Part shown: positions 25,009 to 34,900 of the stretch, in pieces
Position numbering within the stretch: position 1 is the stretch's first letter
How the letters are laid out: every line of letters begins with the position of its first letter
NCBI RefSeq assembly: GCF_002929705.1
Contig: NZ_PJIN01000002.1
Coordinates: 248,001 to 312,000 of the forward strand
Length of the DNA stretch: 64,000 bases
From: Arthrobacter sp. N199823
GTDB lineage: Bacteria > Actinomycetota > Actinomycetes > Actinomycetales > Micrococcaceae
Direction of reading: 5' to 3'
The notes under the pieces: generated by a model
What the model was told of the DNA's origin: nothing
The model's database searches: none
The model's input: the letters and a program-made list of their open reading frames with translations, nothing else
Position numbers and translations under genes: made by a program

Positions 25009-25416
25009 TTAGGCGGCCGAGCACTCCGGGCATAGTCCGTAAATTTCCACTGTGTGTTGCACCTGGGTGAAGCCGTTTTCCTTGGCAATGCGAGCCGCCC
25101 AGCTCTCCACAGCCGGAGCCTCGATCTCTACCGTCTTGCCGCAGTTGCGGCACAGCAGGTGATGATGGTGGCTGGTGGCGTTGCAACGGCGGTACACGGC
25201 TTCGCCTTCGCCATTGCGCAGGCTATCCAGCAGGCCCTCGTCAGCCATGGAGGCAAGAATTCGGTAGGTGGTGGCCAACGATACCCGGGTGCCTTGTTCG
25301 TGCAACAGGCGGTGGAGTTCCTGCGTGCTGACAAAGTCATCCAAGGTGTCCATGGCGGCGCTGATGGCAACACGCTGCTTGGTGACGCGCTGCTCCTTCA
25401 CCGGTTCTTCCGACAT
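25009..25416 (-). CDS. zur: Fur family regulator, probable Zur
   Basis: 135 residues from the ATG at 25416; an in-frame GTG at 25422 is possible. The winged helix (TTYRILASMADEGLLDSL) and the metal-binding segment AVYRRCNATSHHHHLLCRNCGKTVEIE are typical, as is the second zinc-site pair CPEC at the C-terminus with CRNC (four structural Cys). The closeness to znuACB (1.8 kb) and actinobacterial precedent favour zinc over iron. It would repress znuACB when zinc is plentiful, through the candidate box at 20556. Confidence 0.85.
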   Translation of the reverse strand: MSEEPVKEQRVTKQRVAISAAMDTLDDFVSTQELHRLLHEQGTRVSLATTYRILASMADEGLLDSLRNGEGEAVYRRCNATSHHHHLLCRNCGKTVEIEAPAVESWAARIAKENGFTQVQHTVEIYGLCPECSAA

Positions 25417-25497
25417 GCCCACAACCCACTTTCTTTATGCTTCGATTCAATCAACCAGCCTAGCGCACCTGCCCGCACACCCCCGGCCCGATGACCC

Positions 25498-25526
25498 TTG
25501 GCGACTCCGTGCTCGGGGCATAGGCT
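25498..25526 (+). promoter_or_regulatory. Promoter of the MBL-fold gene, leaderless type
   Basis: -35 TTGGCG (25498-25503), 17 bp, -10 TAGGCT (25521-25526); the ATG at 25533 is 6 nt further. No Shine-Dalgarno sequence is seen. Confidence 0.6.
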
Positions 25527-25532
25527 GGCATC

Positions 25533-26189
25533 ATGTTGCTGACAAAATTCACCCACGCCTGTGTCCGCCTCGAGCAGGACGGCCGAGTCTTGGTCTTGGA
25601 TCCCGGGGTCTTCTCCGAATCCGCCACCGCCTTGGAGGGTGCTCACGCCGTTTTGATCACGCATGAACACGCTGACCACTACGACGGCGATGCCCTCACC
25701 AAGGCACTCACCGGTGCCCCGGAGCTCACGGTTCATGCACCGGCCGGTGTTGCCCGGGACCTGCGGGTTCGGGCCCCTGAAGCAGCTGAGCGGATCCTGG
25801 ACGCCGCTCCCGGTGACTCCTTCACGGCAGCCGGCTTTGCCATCCAATGCTTTGGCGGCCAGCACGCCCTTATCCACCCGTCTATCCCCGTGGTGGCCAA
25901 TGTGGGTTACCTGATTGACGACGACGTCTATCACCCGGGTGACTCCCTGATAGTCCCCGACGGAGTCAGCGTGGGTACCTTATTGGTCCCGGTCCATGCG
26001 CCCTGGTCCAAGGTGTCAGAGGTGGTGGACTTTGTGGTTTCGGTACGGGCTCCGCACGCGTTCCAAATTCACGACGGCCTGCTCAACGAACAGGGACTGG
26101 CCTTTACGGAATCGCACATTGCCCGGATGGGTGGTTTGCACGGTGTGCAGTTCCGGCACCTCAATGCGGGGCAGTCGGCAGAGATTTAA
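25533..26189 (+). CDS. MBL-fold metallohydrolase (UlaG-like)
   Basis: 218 residues of the short metallo-beta-lactamase fold. The metal motif is THEHADHYDGDAL (HxHxDH); further ligand positions are FGGQHALIHPS and the Asp in VYHPGDSL, with a C-terminal FQIHDGLLNE His. Similar proteins act on lactones, phosphodiesters or nucleotides; the substrate is not evident. It stands alone behind a leaderless promoter and converges on the cysteine desulfhydrase gene, 7 nt between stops. Confidence 0.85.
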   Translation: MLLTKFTHACVRLEQDGRVLVLDPGVFSESATALEGAHAVLITHEHADHYDGDALTKALTGAPELTVHAPAGVARDLRVRAPEAAERILDAAPGDSFTAAGFAIQCFGGQHALIHPSIPVVANVGYLIDDDVYHPGDSLIVPDGVSVGTLLVPVHAPWSKVSEVVDFVVSVRAPHAFQIHDGLLNEQGLAFTESHIARMGGLHGVQFRHLNAGQSAEI

Positions 26190-26196
26190 TACGGGC

Positions 26197-27276
26197 TCAG
26201 CTGCCCCACACGCCACTGTCGAAGAAATCCTTGATGGTGCGCAGATGCTCAGCCGGATCTAGACCCTTTTCACTCAGCCACGCGGGGTTGTTGTAGCTAC
26301 CCGCATAGCGCTCTCCGCCGTCGCACATCAAGGTCACAATGCTGCCCTTTTCCCCGGCGGCAACCATTCGCGCCACCAACTGCCACACGCCCCATAGATT
26401 GGTGCCCGTGGACGGCCCGGCGTGCAGGCCTGTCAGCTGCGCAAAATGGACCATGGCAGCCACGGAAGCTGCGTCCGGGATCTGGAACATGGAATCGATC
26501 ACACCGGGCACAAAACTCGGTTCAACTCGCGGCCGGCCTATGCCCTCAATGCGCGAGGAATTTCCCGTGATAATCTCCGGACTGCCGCTGGTCCACGCCG
26601 GGTAAAAGGCCGATCCTTCAGGATCAACCACGGCCAGCTGGGTGGAATGTCCGTGGTAGCGAAGATAACGGCCAATAGTGGCCGAGGTGCCGCCAGTGCC
26701 CGCGCCCACCACCACCCAGGCCGGCTCCGGATGAGTCTCATGGGCCAGCTGGCTGAAAATGGATTCGGCAATGTTGTTGTTGCCGCGCCAATCTGTGGCC
26801 CGCTCGGCGTAGGTGAACTGGTCCATGTAGTGACCATTGTTCTGCGCAGCGATCTCTGTTGCCGCCGAATACACCTCATTAGCGTGGTCCACAAAGTGGC
26901 AGCGCCCGCCGAACTGCTCAATGAGGGCGATCTTCTCAGGGCTCGTGGACCGCGTCATAACGGCCACAAAGTCCAAGCCCAGCAGCTGCGCAAAGTACGC
27001 CTCGGAAACTGCTGTGCTGCCCGAGCTGGCTTCCACAATGGTGGTGCCCTCGTGGATCCAGCCATTCACCAGGCCAAAGAGGAACAACGATCGGGCCAGA
27101 CGATGCTTGAGGCTGCCGGTGCGGTGGCAGGATTCATCCTTCACATACAAATCAACACCCCAGTGAACGGGTAACTCAATTTTGTACAGGTGGGTGTCGG
27201 CTGACCGGTTGTTCTCGGCCTGGACAGTGGCAATGGCGTGGTGCGTCCAAGACCGGGAGACGTTCGCAGTGTTCAT
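26197..27276 (-). CDS. cds1: PLP-dependent L-cysteine desulfhydrase (Cds1-like)
   Basis: 359 residues from ATG 27276. Beta-family PLP enzyme: the PLP Lys lies in GSLKHRLAR, preceded by [10 protein letters not shown]; the phosphate loop is [12 protein letters not shown], and [17 protein letters not shown] is the substrate loop. It matches the Cds1 type of mycobacteria, which releases H2S, pyruvate and ammonia from cysteine, rather than a cysteine synthase. The upstream ATG at 27318 is rejected because -10 TACGCT (minus strand 27289-27284) ends 7 nt before 27276, indicating a leaderless mRNA. A sulfurtransferase gene is divergent. Confidence 0.85.
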   Translation of the reverse strand: MNTANVSRSWTHHAIATVQAENNRSADTHLYKIELPVHWGVDLYVKDESCHRTGSLKHRLARSLFLFGLVNGWIHEGTTIVEASSGSTAVSEAYFAQLLGLDFVAVMTRSTSPEKIALIEQFGGRCHFVDHANEVYSAATEIAAQNNGHYMDQFTYAERATDWRGNNNIAESIFSQLAHETHPEPAWVVVGAGTGGTSATIGRYLRYHGHSTQLAVVDPEGSAFYPAWTSGSPEIITGNSSRIEGIGRPRVEPSFVPGVIDSMFQIPDAASVAAMVHFAQLTGLHAGPSTGTNLWGVWQLVARMVAAGEKGSIVTLMCDGGERYAGSYNNPAWLSEKGLDPAEHLRTIKDFFDSGVWGS

Positions 27277-27283
27277 GCCAGCC

Positions 27284-27289
27284 AGCGTA
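27284..27289 (-). promoter_or_regulatory. -10 of the cysteine desulfhydrase gene, leaderless type
   Basis: TACGCT on the minus strand, 7 nt before the ATG at 27276. Confidence 0.5.
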
Positions 27290-27341
27290 GCGCAGTAGAT
27301 TAGTTGGCAGTTGCCCATGAATCTTTTCCAAGGAGCTTCCC

Positions 27342-28239
27342 ATGAGTGTTCTGATCAGTGTTGCTGAGCTCAATGCACGCCTGTTTGCCGAGCCCGGTCC
27401 CGGTTTCCGTGTCTCACGAACCGTGGTGCTGGATGTCCGATGGGTGCTGGGGGACCCGCGCGGTCATGACCACTACCTGGCCGGCCACATTCCGGGCGCC
27501 GTATTCGCTGATATGAACACCGAGCTGGCTGGAGACGGCCAGCCCGAGGACGGCCGCCACCCGCTGCCCACCGAGGAAGATTGCCGCCACGGTGCGCCGG
27601 TGGGGTATCAACGCCGGTGACACGGTTGTGGTCTACGACGACGCCGGAGCTGCCGCCGCCGCCCGCGCCTGGTGGCTGTTGGGTTATGCCGGGTTCAAGG
27701 ATGTTCAGCTGCTCGACGGCGGACTGGCCGCCTGGCGTGCCGCTGGCCTCCCCCTCGTAAAAGGTGCTGTTATCGCGTCGCCAGGTGACGCCGTCGTCCA
27801 TTTTGGGGCAAAGGCCACTATCGACGCGGACCAAGCCGCCAGTTGGTCCGGGATTTTGCTCGACGCGCGGGCCGGGGAGCGGTTCCGGGGTGAGGTTGAG
27901 CCAATTGATCCGCGGGACGGGCACATTCCCGGGGCTGTGAGTGCGCCCACCAGTGAGAATTTAGCGGCGGATGCCATGTTCCTGCCCGCGGCACAATTGC
28001 GTGCACGATTTGCAGCTCTTGGCATTGCGCCGGGCAGCGATGTGGCAGTGTATTGCGGCTCTGGGGTGACCGCGGCGCATCAAATTGCGGCCCTGGAAAT
28101 TGCAGGGTTTTCGGCGGCACTGTATCCGGGCTCGTTCTCCGCCTGGTCAAATCAGCCCGGGCGGCCTGTGGCGACTGGGGCGGCTGAGACTGGCGCGTCT
28201 GGCGAGAGTGGTGGCAACGGCGATAGGGTTGAGGGATGA
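27342..28239 (+). pseudogene. sseA: Thiosulfate/mercaptopyruvate sulfurtransferase with a frameshift
   Basis: Two rhodanese domains in two frames. Frame 1 (27342-27620) encodes [14 protein letters not shown] through DGRHPLPTEED and then runs into TGA. Frame 2 takes over at 27583 (AATVRRWGINAGDTVVVYDDAG) and continues to 28239 with an intact active-site loop VYCGSGVTA (Cys). One extra T at 27582, or loss of two bases, explains it. AAGGAG (27330-27335) precedes ATG 27342, so initiation is intact. Either a real recent inactivation, a sequencing error or programmed shifting; no obvious slippery site is seen. Divergent from the cysteine desulfhydrase gene, both in sulfur metabolism; its end overlaps the ADH start. 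Confidence 0.88.
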
Positions 28240-29285
28240 CCCAAGTAAAAACTTACGCAGCTGTTTCAGCAACATCCGGACTGAACCCTTCAACCATCGA
28301 ACGTCGAGAACCCGGCGCGCACGACGTTGAAATTGCCATTGAATTCTGCGGCTTGTGCCACTCCGATGTGCACACCATCCGCTCCGAATGGGGCCAGGCC
28401 AAGTATCCGCTGGTGCCCGGGCATGAAATTGTGGGCACAGTCAGCCGTGTGGGGGACTCCGTCGAGGGGTTCACCGTGGGTGAGCGGGTCGGTGTGGGCT
28501 GCATGGTGGATTCCTGCCGCGAATGCGATTCCTGTCTTGAAGGCTTCGAGCAGTACTGCGAAGTCGGAAACGTTGGCACCTACGGCGCCGTTGACCGACG
28601 CAACGGGGACGAAATTACCCAGGGTGGCTATGCTCAGAGCATCGTGGTGGATGAGAACTACGTGTTGCACATCCCCGAAGGCATGGACCCGGCGGCCACG
28701 GCCCCGCTGCTGTGCGCCGGCATCACCACCTACTCTCCTTTGCGTTACCTGGATGTTCAGGATGGCGACAAGGTGGGCGTGATTGGCCTCGGCGGGCTGG
28801 GCCACATGGCTGTCAAGATCGCCAAAGCGCTGGGCGCCACTGTCACCGTCTTCACCACCTCACCGGCAAAGACGGACGACGCCGTAGCCCTCGGGGCCGA
28901 CCATGTTGTCATCTCTACGGATCCCGAATCCATGGCCGGCGCCAAACACTCGCTCAATGCCATCATCGATACGGTTGCCGCGGTTCACGATCTGAATCCG
29001 TACCTAAATACCTTGGCCCGCGACGGCGCTCTGATCCAGCTGGGTCTGCCGTCGGAAAAGATGCCGCCGGTGGAACCGGGCCTGCTGATCCGTAAGCGCC
29101 TGGCCTATGGTGGATCCTTGATTGGTGGTATTGCCGAGACGCAGGAAATGCTCGATTTCTGCGCCGAGCACGGGATTGTCTCCGACATTGAAGTAGTCAA
29201 CGCCACCGAGTTGGACGCTGCTTATGAGCGTATGGTGGCTGGCGACGTCAAGTACCGTTTCGTGCTGGACACCGCAACCCTCTAG
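28236..29285 (+). CDS. Zinc-dependent NAD(P) alcohol dehydrogenase (cinnamyl-ADH type)
   Basis: 349 residues. Catalytic zinc ligands GLCHSDVH and PGHEIVGTV; structural zinc Cys cluster CRECDSCLEGFEQYC; cofactor motif GLGGLGHMAVKIAKALG. These place it with YahK/AdhA-type aldehyde reductases that use NADPH on a wide range of aldehydes. ATG 28236 overlaps the sulfurtransferase stop (ATGA), suggesting that translation coupling would once have come from that gene, now broken by the frameshift. Confidence 0.92.
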   Translation: MTQVKTYAAVSATSGLNPSTIERREPGAHDVEIAIEFCGLCHSDVHTIRSEWGQAKYPLVPGHEIVGTVSRVGDSVEGFTVGERVGVGCMVDSCRECDSCLEGFEQYCEVGNVGTYGAVDRRNGDEITQGGYAQSIVVDENYVLHIPEGMDPAATAPLLCAGITTYSPLRYLDVQDGDKVGVIGLGGLGHMAVKIAKALGATVTVFTTSPAKTDDAVALGADHVVISTDPESMAGAKHSLNAIIDTVAAVHDLNPYLNTLARDGALIQLGLPSEKMPPVEPGLLIRKRLAYGGSLIGGIAETQEMLDFCAEHGIVSDIEVVNATELDAAYERMVAGDVKYRFVLDTATL

Positions 29286-29312
29286 TTCTTTCTGCCTCGT
29301 AAGGAGCATTTC

Positions 29313-29741
29313 TTGAGCACCCTGTTTACCAAGATCATCGAGGGCCAGATTCCCGGACGTTTCATCTGGCAGGACGATGATTGCGTTTCCTTCCTCACCA
29401 TTGGGCCCCTAACTGATGGGCATGTGCTCGTGGTCCCGCGCCTGGAAGTGGATAAATGGACAGACGCTGCCCCAGGGCTTCTCACGAAGTTGATGTCAGT
29501 GGCCCAGACCATCGGGCAGGCCCAGGTTGCCGTTTTTGGGGCACCGCGTGCCGGGATGACCATTGCCGGCTTCGAGGTGGAGCACCTGCACGTGCACGTG
29601 TTCCCGGCCTATGGGCTGGAAAACTTCGACTTCGGCTCCGTGCAGGAGAATCCGGATCCGGCGGTCATGGATGCCAGCGCCGAAAAGCTGCGGGTGGCCT
29701 TGCGGGCAGCCGGTCACGGGGAATTCGTCCCCGCCGCCTGA
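29313..29741 (+). CDS. HIT family protein
   Basis: 142 residues from TTG 29313 (AAGGAG at 29301-29306). The histidine triad is VEHLHVHVFPAYG, with the N-terminal IIEGQIPGRFIWQDDDCVSFLT segment usual for this family. HIT proteins hydrolyse nucleotide phosphoramidates or dinucleoside polyphosphates in the cytoplasm. It lies 27 nt after the alcohol dehydrogenase gene, so the two are probably co-transcribed, and is followed by a long hairpin. Confidence 0.92.
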   Translation: MSTLFTKIIEGQIPGRFIWQDDDCVSFLTIGPLTDGHVLVVPRLEVDKWTDAAPGLLTKLMSVAQTIGQAQVAVFGAPRAGMTIAGFEVEHLHVHVFPAYGLENFDFGSVQENPDPAVMDASAEKLRVALRAAGHGEFVPAA

Positions 29742-29767
29742 TTATTATGGTCGTGCACTTTGCACCT

Positions 29768-29834
29768 GCGCACCATTAACGCCATACGGGGCGCCACTCT
29801 TGGAGTGGCGCCCCGTATGGCGTTAACCGTGCGC
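29768..29834. terminator. Very long hairpin after the HIT gene
   Basis: Perfect 24-bp arms (29776-29799 and 29803-29826) with a 3-nt loop; after two mismatched positions the stem extends by GCGCAC/GTGCGC (29768-29773 and 29829-29834). 26 nt after the HIT stop. No T tract. Probably terminates the ADH-HIT transcript. Confidence 0.75.
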
Positions 29835-29852
29835 CGGCGTGAACGATGGTGG

Positions 29853-30060
29853 CCGCGGTGCGTAGCCCCGGGGCGGGTCATCACGAATATTGAGTCCCGG
29901 TCTGACTCTGAGCTGGGGGCCGCACGCGTTCGCCGCGCCATGGCGGTCTGCCTGACGCCGCCGAAGCTGACGCGCTCGCAGCCTCCATCACGTTTCCGCT
30001 GAGTGATGATGGGGTGAATATTATCGGCGTCATCCTGCCCTTCGACGGTGGCAGCCGAAA
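29853..30060 (+). pseudogene. Remnant of a short-chain dehydrogenase (C-terminal end)
   Basis: Frame 0 gives VAPGRVITNIESRSDSEL and continues to CLTPPK (to about 29966), the region after the SDR active site. The reading then continues in another frame from about 29963 as DALAASITFPLSDDGVNIIG and VILPFDGG (to about 30049), the usual SDR C-terminus. No Rossmann or YxxxK part remains, so this is a decayed fragment with at least one frameshift. It sits directly before the BCCT promoter. Recognised by eye from family motifs. Confidence 0.65.
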
Positions 30061-30111
30061 TAATCCGTTGATCAGTAGCCCGAAACCCGGTGGCTCAGAG
30101 GAAAATGCGCC

Positions 30112-30117
30112 TAAGCT
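30112..30117 (+). promoter_or_regulatory. -10 of the BCCT gene, leaderless type
   Basis: TAAGCT, 6 nt before the ATG at 30124, with no clear -35 box and no Shine-Dalgarno sequence. Confidence 0.45.
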
Positions 30118-30123
30118 GGGAAA

Positions 30124-31875
30124 ATGTCAGAGACAAAAACCGCGCCACGGGTCCATCGCTGGGTATTCTGGCCAGCAGCCTCAATCGTCATCATCTTCGC
30201 CTCGTTTGCCATGATTGCCCCCGAGGTCGCCGAGAAGCTGTTTTCGGATATTCAAGGCACCATCGTGGGCTACTTCAACTGGTACTACGTTCTGCTGGCC
30301 ACTGCCCTGGTGATCTTTTGCCTGTGGCTCGGCTTCGGGAAATTCGGTGACATCAAGCTGGGCAAGGACGACGACGTGCCCGAGTTCTCGCTCGGTTCAT
30401 GGTTCTCCCTGCTCTTCGCCGCCGGTATGGGCATCGGCTTGGTGTTCTACGGTGTCAGTGAGCCCCTGAGTCACTTTGCCTCGCCCAAGCCCGGCACCAC
30501 CGGCACCCCTGGCGAGCTCGCCCAACATGCGCTCTCGCAGACCTTCCTGCACTGGGGAGTGCATGCCTGGTCGATATACGTGGTCATAGGTCTGGCCCTG
30601 GCTTACGCCATCCACCGACGCGGCCGGCCGGTTTCGATCCGGTGGACGCTTGAACCTTTGCTCGGGCGAAGGGTGCAGGGCGGGCTAGGCAACCTCATCG
30701 ATGTCATCGCCCTCGTCGGAACCATTTTTGGTGTGGCAACCTCGCTGGGACTTGGTGTCCTGCAGATCAGCGCCGGACTGGAAAGCGCCGGGTTGATCAG
30801 TTCCTCAATGTTCATCGACTTGGTCATCATTGCCGTAATCACGTGCTTTGTGTTGTTCTCTGTGCTTTCGGGCGTGGGGAAGGGAATGAAATGGCTCTCC
30901 AACACCAACCTCATCCTCGCCGGCATCTTCGTCATCTTCCTGCTGGTGGTGGGCCCCACCCAGTTCCTGCTGCGCAACTTTGTCCAGTCCACCGGCAATT
31001 ACCTGCAGAATTTCGTCGGCATGGCCTTCAACGTCAGCGCCTTCTCGGGCGCGGAAGGTGAAGCCTGGCAGTCGACGTGGACCACCTTCTACTGGGGCTG
31101 GTGGATCTCTTGGGCGCCGTTCGTGGGCATCTTCATTGCCCGCATTTCCAAGGGACGCACAGTTCGCCAATTCGTGGCCGGCGTCATCCTTGTGCCCACC
31201 CTGGTTACACTGCTGTGGTTCAGCGTGCTGGGCGGTACTGCACTGTACTCCGAGCTCTCCGGCAAGGGTGGCCTGGTGGGCCCGGACGGGACCGTTGACA
31301 CCGCCGGAGCCCTGTTTGCGACGCTGGCCCAGGTTCCCGCGGGAGGAGTGCTCACCATTGGGGCGATCATCATGATCGTAATCTTCTTCGTGACCTCCGC
31401 CGACTCTGGCGCACTGGTTATGGGCATGATCGCCAGTGGGGGAGACGTGGAACCAAAGAACTGGATCCGCATCTTCTTCACCTTGGCCACCTCGCTCTTG
31501 GCCAGCGCCCTGCTGCTGTCCGGTGGGCTGGAGGCCCTGAAAACCGCGGCAATCATCATTGCACTGCCCTTCAGCTTTGTGCTGATCTTGATTTGCTGGT
31601 CTACCTACCGGGCGTTCTCCCGCGAATCGCGCGCCTATGAGAAAGCCAAGCGGCTGGCATTCGTTGACCACATTGGGGATTTCTACGGTCTTGAAGTCGA
31701 AGGCCCGAACCAGGATTCCCCACTGATGAACCTGCGGGCGCTCACCGCCCGGCTGCGCGGGCGGCTTCCAGCAGACAAACGCCCACACCCTGACCCGTTT
31801 GGACACCACCCGCAGGACGCGGAGTCCACCGGCGGGCCTGAAACCAAAGATTCAGATTCGGCGGCTGGTTCGTAG
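30124..31875 (+). CDS. BCCT family betaine/choline/carnitine transporter
   Basis: 583 residues with about 12 membrane segments. Family signatures are GSWFSLLFAAGMGIGLVFYGVSEPLSHF (substrate and Na-site helix) and TTFYWGWWISWAPFVGIFIARISKGRT, which holds the Trp box. The C-terminal 80 residues are hydrophilic (VDHIGDFYGLEVEGPNQDS onward), as in osmosensing BCCT proteins. It imports compatible solutes such as glycine betaine, driven by sodium or protons. Convergent with hrpA; the gap holds a hairpin and direct repeats. Confidence 0.93.
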   Translation: MSETKTAPRVHRWVFWPAASIVIIFASFAMIAPEVAEKLFSDIQGTIVGYFNWYYVLLATALVIFCLWLGFGKFGDIKLGKDDDVPEFSLGSWFSLLFAAGMGIGLVFYGVSEPLSHFASPKPGTTGTPGELAQHALSQTFLHWGVHAWSIYVVIGLALAYAIHRRGRPVSIRWTLEPLLGRRVQGGLGNLIDVIALVGTIFGVATSLGLGVLQISAGLESAGLISSSMFIDLVIIAVITCFVLFSVLSGVGKGMKWLSNTNLILAGIFVIFLLVVGPTQFLLRNFVQSTGNYLQNFVGMAFNVSAFSGAEGEAWQSTWTTFYWGWWISWAPFVGIFIARISKGRTVRQFVAGVILVPTLVTLLWFSVLGGTALYSELSGKGGLVGPDGTVDTAGALFATLAQVPAGGVLTIGAIIMIVIFFVTSADSGALVMGMIASGGDVEPKNWIRIFFTLATSLLASALLLSGGLEALKTAAIIIALPFSFVLILICWSTYRAFSRESRAYEKAKRLAFVDHIGDFYGLEVEGPNQDSPLMNLRALTARLRGRLPADKRPHPDPFGHHPQDAESTGGPETKDSDSAAGS

Positions 31876-31886
31876 CCTAACTGCGC

Positions 31887-31981
31887 CGGGTTTTCGCCAA
31901 CAAGTGATGCGGCGTTGGCGAAAACCCGCCGGAAAGTGATGCGGCGTTGGCGAAAACCCGCCGGAAAGTGATGCGGCGTTG
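31887..31981. repeat. Hairpin plus 32-bp direct repeats between convergent genes
   Basis: CGGGTTTTCGCCAAC (31887-31901) pairs perfectly with 31914-31928. A 32-bp unit runs at 31904-31935 and 31936-31967 without mismatch, with a 14-nt third partial copy to 31981, directly against the hrpA stop codon. Each copy re-creates the right arm of the hairpin. Likely a bidirectional terminator expanded by duplication. Confidence 0.9.
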
Positions 31982-34900
31982 CTAGACCATGGCCTTCGCC
32001 AGTGCCACCCGAATCCGTTTCTCGGAGACCGAGTACGCCGTTCCCAGCTCCACGGCAAACAAGCTCACACGCAGTTCCTCAATCATCCAGCGGACATGCT
32101 CCAAGCCCGCCGTGGACCGTTGACCGGGCAGCAAAGCCGCCACGGCGTCGTCGTACTCGTCTTCCAGACGCTGCACGGCGGCCATTGACTGTCCGTCACG
32201 GTTCACGTTGGAGGGCAACTTTTCCAGGCGCTTCTCAATGGCACCCAGGTACCGCGGCAACTGGCTGAGCTGGGCAAAGCCCGTCTTGGCTACGAAGCCC
32301 GGGTACACGAGCAGTTCCAGCTGCTGCTTGACATCGTTCAGCGCGCTGATGAGCGGCAGGCTGGTGGTGGCCCGCAGCTGCTTGTGGATGCGCATATTGG
32401 AGGCCAGGACCCGTTCGACGACGGCCGTCACCGAGAACACCGTGTCAATCAGTTCCGCACGGACTACTTCATACAAAGCGTCGAAGTCTTCTCCGTTCCA
32501 GGGCAGCCCGGCCGGCGTCAACTTGTCGATGGTGGCGAGGGTGCAGTCAGCAATTAGTTCCGTGACGCTGCCATGCGGGTTCTGGCTGAACGTGAGCTTT
32601 TCGGTGTTGCTCAGGTGGTCCAAAACGTAACGATCCGGCGAGGGAACTCGCAAGGCCAGCAGCCGAATGACCCCGCCGCGCATGGCCGATTCCTGCATGT
32701 CCTGGCGCTGGAACACGCGGATGCCGGCGGTCGCGCCCTCGTCTAGCAGTGCTGGATAACCGGTCACCGTGTGCCCTCCCACGAGTCGCTTAACCTCGCG
32801 GGGAAGCGTGCCCACATCCCATGTGGTGATCCCGGAGCGTTCCTGGATGCCTGAGGTGTTTGCTGCCGTGGCTGCTGAACCAGCCGAGCCTGCTGAACCA
32901 GCCGCAGTGGTCCCCTGGACCTTCTTCCCACCGGGCGCCAGGGCCGGACGCCCGGCCTGTGTTGTCTTCGGCGTTGCTCCGAGCGATTCGGCGATGGCGC
33001 GGCGGGTGGCTCCGGCCAGCTTGGACTGCAGATCGGAGAGGTTTTGGCCCTCTTCCAAGATGCGGCCATTCTTATCCACCACGGAGAACGTCATGCGCAA
33101 ATGGCTGGGCACGGCGTCCCAGTTCCAGGAGCCGGGAGGAATCACATGACCCTTGATCCGGCGCAGCGCCAGCTCCAGGGAGGGCTCCAAGGCATCCACC
33201 GACGGATCGAAGTCCTCGGCCAGCGATGCCGCAGCCTGACGGGCAACATCCGGTGCCGGGATGAAGTTCTTCCGCGTCGCCTTGGGCAGGGACTTAATCA
33301 GGGCCGTGACCATCTCGGCTCGCAGGCCAGGAATCTGCCATCTAAACGGGGCCTCGGCCAACTGATTCAGGAACAACAGCGGCACCTGAACGGTCACGCC
33401 GTCGGACGGGTTAGGAGCAGAACCCGGCGCTGTCGGATGAAACTCGTAGCTCAGCGGCAGCTCAAACTCGCCCTGCGTCCACAGCTTCGGGAAGGCGGCT
33501 TCATCGAGCTCCGGTTCCTCGGCCATGACCACCTGGGTGTCAAAGTCGAGTAACGCGGCGTTCTTGTGCCGGGCGTCCTTCCACCACTTGTCGAAGTGCC
33601 GCTCTGAGACAACCTCGCCACCCACCCGCTCGTCGTAGAACTCGAACAGCGTCTCGTCGTCCACGCGCAGATCACGCCGGCGCATGCGAGTTTCCAGTTC
33701 CTCAACCTCGGCCAGCAGGGCCTGGTTGCGGTGGAAGAACTTGTGGTTGGTGTGCCAGTCACCCTCCACGAGGGCATGGCGGATGAACATCTCCCGGCTC
33801 AGTTCCGGATCGATCTTGCCATAGTGGATGCGGCGGTCCGGCACAATCGGCACCCCGTATAGGGTGACCTTCTCGTGGGCCATGACGGAGCCCATTTTCT
33901 TGGACCAATGCGGCTCGCTATAAGTGCGTTTGACCAGATCCGGGGCCACTTGCTCGGCCCACAGAGGATCAAACTTGGCGGCAACACGGGCCCAGAGCCG
34001 CGAGGTTTCCACGAGCTCGGCGGCCATGACCCAATCGGGCGACTTCTTGAACAGGGCCGATCCCGGGAACACCATGAACTTGGTGCCACGCGCGCCAGCA
34101 TATTCACGTTTGCGCTGGTCATACAGGCCAATATGGCTTAGCAAACCCGTCAGCAGGGACATGTGAATGGCGTCGTGATTGGCCACCGGATCGATCTCGG
34201 AGCCTGCGACCTTGATGTCCACAGACTTGGCCATTTGCTTGAGCTGGGTAAATAAATCCTGCCACTCACGCACGCGCAGGTAATTGATGAATTCGGCTTT
34301 GCACAGGCGGCGGAACGCGCTGGAGGAGAGCTCATTTTGCTTCTCCTTGATGTAACGCCACAAGTTCAAAAAGCCCGTGAAGTCCGAGTTTTCGTCTTGG
34401 AAACGCTTGTGCTTTTCCGTGGCGAGTTGCTGTTTGTCTGTAGGGCGTTCGCGTGGATCCTGAATGGTGAGCGCCGCGGCGAGCACCATGACCTCGGCGG
34501 CAACCCCACGTTTGGCGGCCTCGACAATCATGCGGCCCAGCCGCGGATCCACCGGCAGCTGGGAAAGTTGACGTCCGACGCCGGTGATCCCGCCTTGGGC
34601 GCTCACGGCACCCAGCTCACGTAGCAAGGTCACGCCGTCGGTGATGGCCCGGGAGTCCGGCGGCTGCACGAACGGGAACTTCTCCACGTCCTTGGGCCCC
34701 TTCGCCACACCCATGGCCGTCATCTGCAAAATGACGGCGGCGAGGTTGGTGCGCAGGATTTCCGGGTCGGTGAATTCACTGCGCGCGTTGTAGTCCTCCT
34801 CGGAGTACAAGCGGATGCAAATACCGTCGGAGACACGACCACAACGGCCCGAACGCTGATTGGCCGAGGCCTGGGAGACGCGTTCAATGGGCAGGCGCTG

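Noticed and set aside
30014..30214. 66-codon gene overlapping the BCCT start
   Set aside because: Its first part is the SDR remnant in frame and the rest is antisense-free overlap with the BCCT gene; not an independent gene.
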